Source: Thiothrix caldifontis
GTDB taxonomy: Bacteria; Pseudomonadota; Gammaproteobacteria; Thiotrichales; Thiotrichaceae
DNA: 64,000 nt
Direction of reading: 5' to 3'
NCBI RefSeq assembly: GCF_900107695.1
Contig: NZ_FNQP01000015.1
Span: 24,392 to 88,391 of the forward strand
Shown here: positions 27,388 through 36,116 of the stretch, one piece after another
Layout: each line of letters starts with the position of its first letter
How positions within the stretch are numbered: the stretch's first letter is position 1
Notes under the pieces: generated by a model
The model's database searches: none
What the model was told of the DNA's origin: nothing
What the model saw: the letters and a program-made list of their open reading frames with translations, nothing else
Made by a program: the position numbers and the translations under genes

Positions 27388-27938
27388 GTCAAATAGCTTG
27401 CCAGTTTGGCTTGCAATTTGCCATGAGCATGTAACAGCATTTCACAAACTTCGCGTCCTGCACCACGCCCGCCATGGGTTTGTGTCACCCAATGCGCGTG
27501 CTCTTTGACATAGTAATGCGCATCACCGACCGCGATAGCAAAACCAACCTGCGCCATGACGGGTAAATCCACCACGTCATCACCAACATAGGCAATATTT
27601 TCCGGTTTAAGACCTGTTTGGGCGAGCAAGTCAGCAAACGCTGGGCGCTTATCGCGGTAGCCTTGCCAGATACGATTACGGGGAATTTTTAGGTTATCGG
27701 CACGGTGTAGGACGAGTTCGGATTGTCGCCCGGTGATCAGTGCCATTTCCAGCCCGCTTTCCAGCAACATACGGATACCGTGCCCATCCTTAGAGTTGAA
27801 GGCTTTGTATTCTTGCCCGTCATCACCATAAAACAGACTACCGTCGGTCAATACACCGTCAATGTCGAAAATGACCAGTTGGGTATTGCGAGCGCGTGCC
27901 AGAACGTGTTCGGGAAGGTGGTCGAAATTAGCTATCAT
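27384..27938 (-). CDS. kdsC: 3-deoxy-D-manno-octulosonate-8-phosphate phosphatase KdsC
   Basis: The product is 184 residues from ATG 27938, close to the 188 of E. coli KdsC; the frame is open further upstream but adds no family sequence. HAD motif I is VIFDIDGVLTDG, motif II is in MALITGRQ, and motif IV is AYVGDDVVDLPVM. It releases phosphate from KDO-8-phosphate in lipid A/core synthesis. It is the first recognisable gene of the kdsC-lptCAB-rpoN-hpf-ptsN-rapZ run. Confidence 0.94.
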   Translation of the reverse strand: MIANFDHLPEHVLARARNTQLVIFDIDGVLTDGSLFYGDDGQEYKAFNSKDGHGIRMLLESGLEMALITGRQSELVLHRADNLKIPRNRIWQGYRDKRPAFADLLAQTGLKPENIAYVGDDVVDLPVMAQVGFAIAVGDAHYYVKEHAHWVTQTHGGRGAGREVCEMLLHAHGKLQAKLASYLT

Positions 27939-28027
27939 GTAAGGCGAGTCCTGCGCATAAAAGTCATTACGCCGCATGATAGCGGGATTGTGGGGGGAAC
28001 CCAACCCTATTTAATGCGCCAACTGCC

Positions 28028-28357
28028 TTATCTTACGGCAGCGGTTCCATTATGCGCGGTGACGTCTGCGTCAATTACCTTAGCAGCCACCCCCCCGCCG
28101 CCTCCATGACTCCCACCGCCGCTACCTCCACCACCTCCACAGCCACTAGTACCACTATCGTTGATAGTAAGCAATGAAGAAATGATCGCTAACATTACCA
28201 TGCCGGTCACCAGCCATCCCCACCCCAACAGCGACCACTCTACAATAGCCCCTGCAACAGCCCCTACAAAAACGCTAGCAGGATAAAAATGGGGTTATAT
28301 CTGGGTGATCCGATCCCTAGTGTTTTTTCCCTGCTTGCGAGTGCTGAATAGGTGCAT
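28028..28357 (-). pseudogene. Broken small membrane/glycine-rich ORF with an in-frame stop
   Basis: An ATG at 28357, inside the 52-bp repeat and at the same place as the start codon of the TPR gene at 33152, opens a frame of 20 codons that ends at TAA (28295-28297). The same frame then continues without a stop for 88 codons to 28028. The downstream part encodes two probable membrane segments (ASVFVGAVAGAIVEW and WLVTGMVMLAIISSLL) and a GTSGCGGGGGSGGGSHGGGGG-like tail. The only internal starts are a TTG (28228) and ATGs inside the second hydrophobic segment. Either this is a gene inactivated by one stop codon, or a short protein starts internally. No family is recognised. Confidence 0.4.
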
Positions 28358-28405
28358 TCGCGTATTGCCTCATGCTAGTTTCACAGTTTTGTTGCTTTGG
28401 CTTGT
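28354..28405. repeat. 52-bp repeat, copy 1 (3' boundary of the TPR array)
   Basis: Positions 28354-28384 are identical over 31 bp to 33149-33179, and the next 21 bp differ at only four positions. On the minus strand the copy covers the last codons and stop of the large TPR gene, then a GAGG Shine-Dalgarno and an ATG. Confidence 0.9.
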
Positions 28406-31400
28406 TTCAGCAATTGCTGCGTGTAGTTGTATTTTTCCTCAAAAACCTTCGGATTTTGCTCTGCAAAAGGTTCAAGTAGTTGAACAGATTCTTGCAAGAG
28501 TGGGATGGCTTGGTTAGGTTCATTCCATTCAAGGTTTGACTTGCCGAAGGACTTCAAGGTATTCGCTACATCGGGCAGGTAGACCAATGGGTTGTCCTTG
28601 GCAAGCGCACGGTAGATGGCGAGAGCCTCCGTGTACAATGCTTCGGCCTCCTCGCGCCGCTGGCTATCATTTGCTACCAAAATGCCAAGGTTGTTAAGTA
28701 CCATTGCCATATCTGGCTGATTAATTACGGGGTTGTCTTTAGCAAGCACACGGCGGATAGCGAGTGCTTCGGAGAACAATGTTTCTGCTTCCTTAAGCCG
28801 CTGGTTGTCCTCTGATACTAAGTTAGCAAGGTTGTTCAGCGTACTCGCTACATCATTTTGATATATTGTTGGGCTATCCTTGGCAAGTGTGCGGCGTATA
28901 GCGAGGGCTTCCGTATACAGGGCTTCAGCCTCCTTAAACCGCTGGCTGTCCTCTGCTATCAAGCTACCAAGATTCGTCAACGTTGTTGCTACATCCGGCT
29001 GATATACTGCTGGATTATCCTTGGCAAGCGTCCGCTGGATGGCGAGGGCTTCGCTATACAGGGCTTCAGCCTCCTTAAACCGCTGGCTGTCCTCTGCCAC
29101 CAAGCTACCAAGATTGCCAAGCGTACTTGCCACAGCAGGTTGGTACACCGATGGGCTATCTTTGGCGAGTGCGCGGCGGATGTTTAAAGCTTCCGTATAC
29201 AACGCTTCTGCTTCCTTACTTCGTTGGCGATTTTCTGATACTACATTGCCAAGGTTATTCAACGTTGTTGCTACATAAGGTTGGTATACCGCTGGATTAT
29301 CTTTAGCAAGCGTGCGGCGAATGTTTAAAGCTTCCGTGTATAGGGCTTCGGCCTCCTTAAACCGCTGACCGTCTGCCACCACCAAGCCGCCAAGATTAGT
29401 TAATGTTGTCGCCACAGCAGGCAGGTGTACCGCCGAGTTATCCTTGGCAAGTGTGCGGTCGATGCCCAATGCTTCGGTGTACAACGTTTCCGCTTCCTTA
29501 CGTCGCTGGCTGTCTGCTGATACTAAAATACCCAAATTGGTTAACGTACTTGCTATCTCTGGCTGATATGTTTCTGAATTATCTTTGGCAAGTTTGCGGT
29601 AACAGTCTAATGCCTCAGTGTAAAAGGCTTCTGCTTCATTGCGTCGTTGATTGTCGGCTGTCAACAACAAACCAAGATTGTTAAGCGAGCCTGCCATATC
29701 CGGCTGATAAAGTATCGGATTTTCCTTGGCAAGCTTGCGGCGGATAGCTAGGGCTTCAGCGTACAGGGCTTCTGCTTCCTTAAATCGTTGGCTGTCTGCT
29801 GCCACCAAGATGCCAAGGTTGTTCAGCGTATGCGCTACGTTCGGCTGGTAGGACGCTGGGTTGTCCTTGGCAAGCGTGCGGTAGTAATCCAGTGCCTCGG
29901 TGTACAGGGTTTCTGCTTCCTTAAATCGCTGGTTGTCTGCTGCCACCAAGATGCCAAGGTTGTTCAGCGTACTCGCTACATCAGACTGGTATACTGCTGG
30001 GTCGCTTTTAGCAAGCTTGCGATAGCTATCCAGTGCCTCGCGGTACAATGTCTCTGCTTGCTGATATTGATTGTTGTCTTGCAAAAAATGGGCGTAAACA
30101 AACAGGTGGTAAGGAGTACGTTCTGCTTTAAGTACTTGATCAAAATACTCACTGGTTCGTGCAATACGTTGGTCGCCTAAGCTGTAATCCTCTGCTGCTT
30201 GCTGCGCTTTTACCAACCAATCGGTTGCTGTTGCCTTAGTAGCTTGTTCTAGTAACTCCAGTGTGGAATGGTATTTACCCTCAAAAATTTTCGGGTGCTG
30301 TTTGGCTAAAGGGGTATACAGCTCGACGGCTTCTTGCAACAGTGGCAGGGCTTCAGTGGGTTCGTCCCAATCCAGATAAGCATTCCCAAATCCTCCCAGT
30401 GTCTGCGCCAAGAACGGCAGGTATGCCGCTGGGTTGTCTTCAGCCAGTGTTCGATGGATAGCCAATGCTTCCTTAAACAATGCCTTGGCTTCTTGTTGCC
30501 GTTGGCGATTCTCGCCGACAATATTCGCCAAATTGTTCAGGGTTATGCCAAGGTCATGGCGATAAACGCCGGGGTTTTCTTCTGCAAGTTGGCGATAGAT
30601 AGCCAGTGACTCAAGGGAGAGTTCTTCCGCTTCTTGTTGGCGTTGCGGGTCTTGTGATATGGGCAGTGCAAGGTTGTCCAGTATGGCTGCGACCACCGGC
30701 AGGTAAACATCAGGGTTATCTTGGGCAAGTTTGCGCCGAATCACCAACGATTCCCGGAACAGGCTTTCAGCTTCCTTGTAACGCTGACTATTTTTATTTA
30801 CCAATAAACCGAAATTGCTTAACACTCGTGCTACATCGGGCAAATACACATCAGAATTATCCTTAGCCAAAGTGCGGTAACTGTCCAAGGCTTCGGTATA
30901 CAACGTTTCTGCTTCCTCGCGCCTATGTGGATCTTCTTGTACCAAGAGACCAAAATTATTCAGTAGGTTAGCCACATCAAGCAGATAACGAGCAGGATTA
31001 TCTTGAGCCAAGGGGCGTAGAATACCTAACGCTTCCGTGTAAAGAGCTTCCGCTTCCTCGCGCCGCTGACTGTCTGCCGCTATCAATATGCCCAAGTTAT
31101 TGAGCGTTCTAGCTAACTCGGGCTGGTCGGTCGCTGGGTTATCCTTGGCAAGCGCACGGTAACTGTCTAATGCTTCCCTGTAGAGTGATTCCGCCTCCTT
31201 AAAACGCTGGCTGTCCGCAGAGACTAAAAGACCCAAGTTGTTGAGCGTTAATGCCACGGCAGCCTGGTAAGCTGCTGGATCATCCTTACCACGGGTGCGA
31301 TAGCCATCCAATGCCTTGCGGTACAATGTCTCTGCTTGCTGATATTGATTGTTATCTTGCAAAAAACGGGCGTAAACAAACAAATGCTCAGGAGTCCGCT

Positions 31401-31647
31401 CTACTTCCAGGGCTTGCTCAAAATACGCGCTGGTTTGGGCAATGCGTTGGTCTCCTAGACTGTAATCCTCTGCTGCTTGCTGTGCTTTTGCCAACCAGTC
31501 GGCTACGGATGCCTCGGTGATTTGTGTGGTTTTCGCTGGCTCTTGTACTGCCGCCTCTGATGGGGGCTTATCACCGCACCCGTTCAAGAGTGGAATTAAC
31601 ACTAGCAGGAGTGCCAATGGGTGACAATAGGAGTTAGATAACCACAT
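28381..31647 (-). CDS. Large TPR lipoprotein, a fusion of two tandem paralogues (1088 aa)
   Basis: The ATG at 31647 has a GAGG Shine-Dalgarno placed as in the neighbouring paralogue; a GTG at 31674 that overlaps the previous stop is less likely. The lipoprotein signal ends at LLNGC. The protein consists of two homologous units. Unit 1 has a cap (KAQQAAEDYSLGDQRIA), six 47-residue TPR-type repeats (residues about 125-406) and a closing segment (LDWDEPTEALPLLQEAVEL). Unit 2 repeats this order with ten 47-residue repeats (about 551-1020) and the ending LEWNEPNQAIPLLQESVQL. Unit 2 has no signal peptide, so the gene is best explained as fusion of two adjacent genes. Repeats read like Tyr-Gln-Pro-x-Val-Ala-x-Thr-Leu-x-Asn-Leu-Gly. 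It is probably a periplasm-facing scaffold; its partner is unknown. Confidence 0.85.
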   Translation of the reverse strand: MWLSNSYCHPLALLLVLIPLLNGCGDKPPSEAAVQEPAKTTQITEASVADWLAKAQQAAEDYSLGDQRIAQTSAYFEQALEVERTPEHLFVYARFLQDNNQYQQAETLYRKALDGYRTRGKDDPAAYQAAVALTLNNLGLLVSADSQRFKEAESLYREALDSYRALAKDNPATDQPELARTLNNLGILIAADSQRREEAEALYTEALGILRPLAQDNPARYLLDVANLLNNFGLLVQEDPHRREEAETLYTEALDSYRTLAKDNSDVYLPDVARVLSNFGLLVNKNSQRYKEAESLFRESLVIRRKLAQDNPDVYLPVVAAILDNLALPISQDPQRQQEAEELSLESLAIYRQLAEENPGVYRHDLGITLNNLANIVGENRQRQQEAKALFKEALAIHRTLAEDNPAAYLPFLAQTLGGFGNAYLDWDEPTEALPLLQEAVELYTPLAKQHPKIFEGKYHSTLELLEQATKATATDWLVKAQQAAEDYSLGDQRIARTSEYFDQVLKAERTPYHLFVYAHFLQDNNQYQQAETLYREALDSYRKLAKSDPAVYQSDVASTLNNLGILVAADNQRFKEAETLYTEALDYYRTLAKDNPASYQPNVAHTLNNLGILVAADSQRFKEAEALYAEALAIRRKLAKENPILYQPDMAGSLNNLGLLLTADNQRRNEAEAFYTEALDCYRKLAKDNSETYQPEIASTLTNLGILVSADSQRRKEAETLYTEALGIDRTLAKDNSAVHLPAVATTLTNLGGLVVADGQRFKEAEALYTEALNIRRTLAKDNPAVYQPYVATTLNNLGNVVSENRQRSKEAEALYTEALNIRRALAKDSPSVYQPAVASTLGNLGSLVAEDSQRFKEAEALYSEALAIQRTLAKDNPAVYQPDVATTLTNLGSLIAEDSQRFKEAEALYTEALAIRRTLAKDSPTIYQNDVASTLNNLANLVSEDNQRLKEAETLFSEALAIRRVLAKDNPVINQPDMAMVLNNLGILVANDSQRREEAEALYTEALAIYRALAKDNPLVYLPDVANTLKSFGKSNLEWNEPNQAIPLLQESVQLLEPFAEQNPKVFEEKYNYTQQLLKQAKATKL
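28588..29997 (-). repeat. Ten tandem 141-bp coding repeats (TPR units)
   Basis: Ten consecutive units of exactly 47 codons encode the second half of the large TPR lipoprotein, each ending LAK(D/E)(N/S)(P/S). The units are strongly similar at DNA level, as seen in the recurring AAACCGCTGGCTGTC-type segment on the plus strand. This makes the tract prone to unequal recombination. Confidence 0.9.
30430..31275 (-). repeat. Six tandem 141-bp coding repeats (TPR units)
   Basis: Six consecutive 47-codon units encode the first half of the large TPR lipoprotein. They are more diverged from each other than the ten units of the second half, which suggests that the second block expanded more recently. 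Confidence 0.85.
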
Positions 31648-31670
31648 AGGTAGCTTGCCTCGCTTGGGTT

Positions 31671-33152
31671 TCACGGCTTGGCAGGACTGGCTTGTTCCAG
31701 TAACTGCAATACTTGCTGGTAGTGACTGCCGAAAACACCGGGGTCTTTTTGGACAAGTGGTGCAAAAAGTTCAGCAGATTCTTGCAGCAGCGGCAGGGCT
31801 TGGGTGGGCTCATCCCAATCCAGATAAGCCGACCCAAAGACCCACAGTGTCTCTGCAATCTCAGGTTGGTATACCGCTGGGTCGTACTGGACAAGCGGGC
31901 GGTAAATGTCCAGTGCCTCGGTATAAAAAGCTTTGGCTTTCTCGCGTCGCTGGTTGTCCGCAGACACTAAATTACCAAGGTTATGCAGTGTGGCTGCCAA
32001 AGCAGGCTGATAGACCACCGGGTTATACTGGGCAAGCGGGCGTTGGATAGTGAGGGCTTCGGTGTACAAGGCTTCAGCCTCTTTCAACCGTTGGCTGTTG
32101 GTTGCCACCACAGTGCCAAGGTTGCTTAGCGTTGTTGCCACGGCCGGTAAGTACACATCAGGGTTGTTTTTGGCAAGTTGACGACGGATATCCAAGGCTT
32201 CACGGTACTGGGTTTCAGCTTCGTCACTCCGCTGGCTGTCTTTTTTCACCAAGTTGCCAAGGTTGTTCAGCGCGATTGCCACATCCGGCAAATACACTTC
32301 CGGCTTGTCTTCGGCAAGTTGGCGGTAGCTGACCAGTGCCTCACGAAAAAGGGCTTCGGCTTCGTCACCCCGCTGGCTGTTATTTGCTACTAAGTTACCG
32401 AGATTGCTTAGAGCCGTTGCCACTGCGTGTGCGTAAGCTGGCTGGATTGCCGTGGGCATCTGACGGTAAATGGCCAGTACCTCGCGGTAGAGGGCTTCGG
32501 CTTCCTCGCGCCGCTGGCTATCAGCCGCTACCAAGATAGCAAGATTGTTCAGGGTCATTGCCACAAAAGATATGTATACCGTTGGGTGCATCAGCTCTGA
32601 TTGATCTGGGTCGATTACTACAAAGTCCACATCCTTTGAAACACCTTGGGCAAGTTGACGATAGTTAGTCAGTGCTTCGCGAAACAGGGCTTCAGCTTCC
32701 TCACGCCGCTGGCTGTCTGCTGATACTACGATGCCAAGGTCGCTGAGTATGCCTGCTATCGTTAGAGTGTAAGCCGCTGGATTGCCTTTGGTTAGCTGGC
32801 GGTAGCTGGTTAGTGCTTCATTGTAGAGGTTTTCCGCTTCCCGGTACTGATTGTTTGCTCGTAAAAATTCAGCATAGTCAAGCAGGTGTTCTGCCGTTCT
32901 GCCAGACTTGAGGACTTGCTCAAAATACTCGCTGGCTCGTGCAATGCGCTGGTCGCCTAAGCTGTAATCTACAGCCGCTTGCTGAGCTTTTGCTAGTAAG
33001 TTTTCTGCGGTTGCCTCGGTGGCCTGGGTGGTTTGTTTTGGTTCCTGTATCGCTGTTTTCTCAGATGGGGTTTTATCACTGCATCCGTTCAGGAATGGAA
33101 TCAACAACAGGAGTAGTGCGAATGGACGAAAAGAGGATATGGATGGACGCAT
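31671..33152 (-). CDS. TPR lipoprotein (493 aa), single-unit paralogue
   Basis: The ATG at 33152 lies at the end of the 31-bp identical repeat, behind GAGG. The lipobox is FLNGC. The cap (KAQQAAVDYSLGDQRIARASEYFEQ region) is followed by six TPR-type units, the second with a 15-residue insertion containing VVIDPDQSELMHP, and a closing LDWDEPTQALPLLQESAEL. It has the same plan as each half of the next gene, so it represents the ancestral single unit. The stop at 31671-31673 is 23 nt before the ATG of the next gene. An outer-membrane or periplasmic scaffold role is inferred from the lipobox and TPR fold only. Confidence 0.85.
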   Translation of the reverse strand: MRPSISSFRPFALLLLLIPFLNGCSDKTPSEKTAIQEPKQTTQATEATAENLLAKAQQAAVDYSLGDQRIARASEYFEQVLKSGRTAEHLLDYAEFLRANNQYREAENLYNEALTSYRQLTKGNPAAYTLTIAGILSDLGIVVSADSQRREEAEALFREALTNYRQLAQGVSKDVDFVVIDPDQSELMHPTVYISFVAMTLNNLAILVAADSQRREEAEALYREVLAIYRQMPTAIQPAYAHAVATALSNLGNLVANNSQRGDEAEALFREALVSYRQLAEDKPEVYLPDVAIALNNLGNLVKKDSQRSDEAETQYREALDIRRQLAKNNPDVYLPAVATTLSNLGTVVATNSQRLKEAEALYTEALTIQRPLAQYNPVVYQPALAATLHNLGNLVSADNQRREKAKAFYTEALDIYRPLVQYDPAVYQPEIAETLWVFGSAYLDWDEPTQALPLLQESAELFAPLVQKDPGVFGSHYQQVLQLLEQASPAKP

Positions 33153-33200
33153 TCGCGTATTGCCTCATGCTAGTTTCACGGTTTTGTGGTTTTGGGTTGT
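33149..33200. repeat. 52-bp repeat, copy 2, with the 3' tip of a lost TPR gene
   Basis: This is the second copy of the element at 28354-28405. On the minus strand its first 21 bp read as the last codons of a TPR gene (Gln-Pro-Lys-Thr-Thr-Lys-Pro-stop, compare Gln-Ala-Lys-Ala-Thr-Lys-Leu-stop), although no TPR gene remains upstream. Homology stops at 33200. Confidence 0.85.
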
Positions 33201-33384
33201 AATGACCAAGTAAATTAGGACAATACTTTTAAGCCTATGTCTGCCACGATTGCTTTTTTGATAAAACAACCATGCCACTATGGTTATACGTTTTGGATAG
33301 CAAAATGGGGTTAAATGCTCTTGCCTAGATATTAGCACTTTTTAAATAAGCTGCATTGGTTTGGCGATAATTTATTCGTGCTTA

Positions 33385-34035
33385 CTATTTCTGCTGATCC
33401 ACAAACCACACCGCCGCTTCCACCCGCGACCGCAGGTTGAGTTTGCGTAGTAAATGCTTAACGTGAACTTTGACCGTGCCTTCGGTAATGCCCAGTTCCC
33501 TCGCGACCAGTTTGTTGCTTTTACCCGCTGCGACCCGCTCCAAAATACGCTGCTCCTGCTCGGTCAAACCGGCTTCGGAGCTGGTTTTGGGGTGAATCGC
33601 GTCGTGGCGCATGGCGTGTGCCAGCAAGTTGATCAGGCGTTCGGTGAGGGTGATGCGTCCTGCTGCCGCTTCCGCCAGCTTTTCCACCAAATCTTCGGGT
33701 TCCATTTCCTTGAGCAAATAGCCGTCTGCACCTGCGCGTAACGCTGCCACCAAATCACTCGCCTGATCGGAAACGGTCAGCATCACTACCCGTGCATCGC
33801 TGCCAGAGGCTTTGATGACTTTCAACACCTCAATGCCGCTCATGTCCTTCATGTTCAGGTCGAGCAGGATCATGTCGGGGGCAAGCTCCAATGCCATGTC
33901 GATGCCTTCCTGCCCGCAGGAGGCTTCGCCGACGATGATGAAATCAGGAACCATATTGACCAGATAGCGCACGCCTTTGCGAAACAAGGGATGATCGTCC
34001 ACGATCAGCAGGCTTTGCGGGGTTTCAAGCGGCAT
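33385..34035 (-). CDS. narL: Nitrate/nitrite response regulator NarL
   Basis: The product is 216 residues from ATG 34035, the same length as E. coli NarL; upstream in-frame sequence overlaps narX. The receiver has the acidic pair in LLIVDDHPLFRKG, phospho-acceptor in MILLDLNMKDMSG and conserved Lys in YLLKEMEP. The C-terminal LuxR-type helix-turn-helix is LTEQEQRILERVAAGKSNK to GTVKVHVKHLLRKL. It overlaps narX by 11 bp. No nitrate reductase gene is in the window. Confidence 0.92.
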   Translation of the reverse strand: MPLETPQSLLIVDDHPLFRKGVRYLVNMVPDFIIVGEASCGQEGIDMALELAPDMILLDLNMKDMSGIEVLKVIKASGSDARVVMLTVSDQASDLVAALRAGADGYLLKEMEPEDLVEKLAEAAAGRITLTERLINLLAHAMRHDAIHPKTSSEAGLTEQEQRILERVAAGKSNKLVARELGITEGTVKVHVKHLLRKLNLRSRVEAAVWFVDQQK

Positions 34036-35902
34036 GGACAATCCTTGTTTTGGGGGTGAAATCGAGTTGTACGCAAGTACCGCCGTTCGTGCGCGGTAAA
34101 TATTGCAGTATGCCATGCAGGGCGCGGGCGCGTTCATCCATAATCGCCATGCCGTAATGGTGCAGGTTGGCGGTTTTTTGGATACCTGCGCCGTCATCTT
34201 CGATGCGCAATTGCAGGCTATTGTTATCGTCTTGGCGTTGCAACGATACCCACGCTTGGCTGGCGTGCGCGTGTTTGAGGGTATTGGATAAGGCTTCGCG
34301 CACGATTTGCAACAGGTGAATTTCTTCGTTGGGGGTCAGGTTGAGGTTGCCTAGACTGACCTCCAGCGCAATCGGCAAGTTGCCGCGTTCGGCAAATTCG
34401 GTGGTGGTTTGTGCCAGTGCCATGCCTAAATCGTCGTCTTCCATACGCAAACGGAAGGTGGAGAGCAACTCGCGCAATTGCTGGTAGGAACTGTTGAGTC
34501 CATCGCGTAATTCTTCCAACGCGGCGGTGACTTCGGTGGTATCCGCCGGATTTTTTACAGCAGTGCGCAAGCGGCTGACTTGGATTTTCATGTACGCCAG
34601 CGATTGCGCCAAGGAATCGTGCAGTTCGCGGGCGATGACGGCACGTTCTTCCAGCAAGGAGACGCGGCGGTGTTGTTCGCTGCGTTGTTCGGAGGCAATG
34701 GTGACACCGATGTGGCGCGACAGGGCTTCCAGCAATTGCACTTGCCAGCGTTCGGCGGTGGTGTTGGCGGGGACATCGACAGCTAACATGCCGTAGCGTT
34801 TTTCTGCATCGGTAAGCGGCATCCGCAAGATTTGGCGACCGTCGGGGAGCGTGTCCATGCGGGCGGCGTGCGGGTCGTGGCATTCGGCGCAACTGTTGGC
34901 GCGTTGGCACAGGGGGCTTTTGCCATCACTGGCGGTGGTGGCGACGACATCGCCTTGCTGGTCGTTGTCTTCTTTGAGGCAAATCGTGCCATTGCCCAAG
35001 CCCAGCACCGCTTCGGCATCTTTCAACACATTATGGAAAACGGCGCGGTCAGGGGCAATGCCATGTAAGCGCGTGATGGAGCGATACAGCAAATCCAGCG
35101 AACGGTTGCTGCGGGTGAGTTCGGCAGTTTTTTGTTCGACCCGTGCTTCGAGGTCTTGGTAAAGTTTGGAGAGATCTTCTGCCATCAGGTCAAAAGCTCG
35201 TCCTAGTTGCCCGATTTCGTCTTCACCCGCAAGGTCAGTGCGTACCGCGAGATTGCCTTGGCGGATTTGGTCGGTTAGCCCCAATAGCCCTTTGAGCGGG
35301 GTGACAAAAATGTTGTTGACCAAGTAAATGGAGAGGATCACGGCGAGGATCGTGCCAATCACGGCAACGCCTAAAATGACCCGCAACACAAAAATTTTGG
35401 CTTCGGTGGCTTCTTCAATCTGCTTGACCAGATCATTGATGTGCGCAACGAATTGGGGAATGGCATCGAGCAATGCGGCATCGGCGGAGGTGGTGATGCT
35501 CGTGGTCAGCAAGGGAATCAGGTCGGGTTTGATGTGTTGCTGCCAGCCGCTTTCGACTTGTCGATACACTTGTTTGAGCGGGGTGGTTTCGTCAGCGGGC
35601 AATACGGAGAGGATCGAGTCCGCCGCCAAATCGGTTTCAAAGCGTTGGATGGCTTGTTGCAAGTCGCTGCGATGCGTGGGGTTGGGATCTTGCAGAATGC
35701 GTTGGTAGAGTGATGCCATACGCCAGCTTTGCATCCGCAAACTTCCGGCAACGTTGATGGCTTCGCCGTTGCCTTGGGTAGTTTCCGCGACCATCCATGA
35801 CGTGGACATGCTGACAATCGCCAGAACCGTGATGGCAGCGATCATCCCTCCCAGCCGTAGCAGCAAGGAATTTTGGAGTTTTTTCCACAGAATGCGGTTC
35901 AC
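34025..35902 (-). CDS. narX: Nitrate/nitrite sensor kinase NarX
   Basis: The product is 625 residues. The GTG at 35902 follows a GAGGAA Shine-Dalgarno by about 8 nt and gives a short cytoplasmic N-terminus; the open frame upstream has no such site. Order: membrane segment 1 (about 15-37), periplasmic sensor with the P-box GNGEAINVAGSLRMQSWRM, membrane segment 2, HAMP, a signalling helix, a GAF-like domain with a cysteine cluster (CQRANSCAECHD), and a HisKA_3 kinase (ARELHDSLAQSLAYMKIQ) with a HATPase domain (DDGAGI). It phosphorylates NarL in response to nitrate or nitrite. Confidence 0.9.
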   Translation of the reverse strand: MNRILWKKLQNSLLLRLGGMIAAITVLAIVSMSTSWMVAETTQGNGEAINVAGSLRMQSWRMASLYQRILQDPNPTHRSDLQQAIQRFETDLAADSILSVLPADETTPLKQVYRQVESGWQQHIKPDLIPLLTTSITTSADAALLDAIPQFVAHINDLVKQIEEATEAKIFVLRVILGVAVIGTILAVILSIYLVNNIFVTPLKGLLGLTDQIRQGNLAVRTDLAGEDEIGQLGRAFDLMAEDLSKLYQDLEARVEQKTAELTRSNRSLDLLYRSITRLHGIAPDRAVFHNVLKDAEAVLGLGNGTICLKEDNDQQGDVVATTASDGKSPLCQRANSCAECHDPHAARMDTLPDGRQILRMPLTDAEKRYGMLAVDVPANTTAERWQVQLLEALSRHIGVTIASEQRSEQHRRVSLLEERAVIARELHDSLAQSLAYMKIQVSRLRTAVKNPADTTEVTAALEELRDGLNSSYQQLRELLSTFRLRMEDDDLGMALAQTTTEFAERGNLPIALEVSLGNLNLTPNEEIHLLQIVREALSNTLKHAHASQAWVSLQRQDDNNSLQLRIEDDGAGIQKTANLHHYGMAIMDERARALHGILQYLPRTNGGTCVQLDFTPKTRIVHAA

Positions 35903-36116
35903 GCGGTGATTTCCTCGTGTTGTTATTGGATGCTGCGCTCTGATTCTAGGGTAATACATTTGGGGGAGGGGTGGATGGAAATAACGGTGTACTACTTTGG
36001 TGGTAGTCACTTGCTTGATCATACGTCGCGAGTGGTTTGTTTACGTGATATAGGTCAGACAAGCTGACGCTCTGCGGCGTAGAATGGGTGGAAAACTTAT
36101 TCCAAAAGGAGTCAGC

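Noticed and set aside
28588..31275. Regularly spaced repeats that might suggest a CRISPR array
   Set aside because: The 141-bp units are coding, keep the frame and encode 47-residue TPR-type repeats; there are no unique spacers.
34880..34930. Haem c binding in NarX
   Set aside because: The CxxCH lies in a cytoplasmic domain where cytochrome c maturation does not act; it is kept only as a possible metal site.
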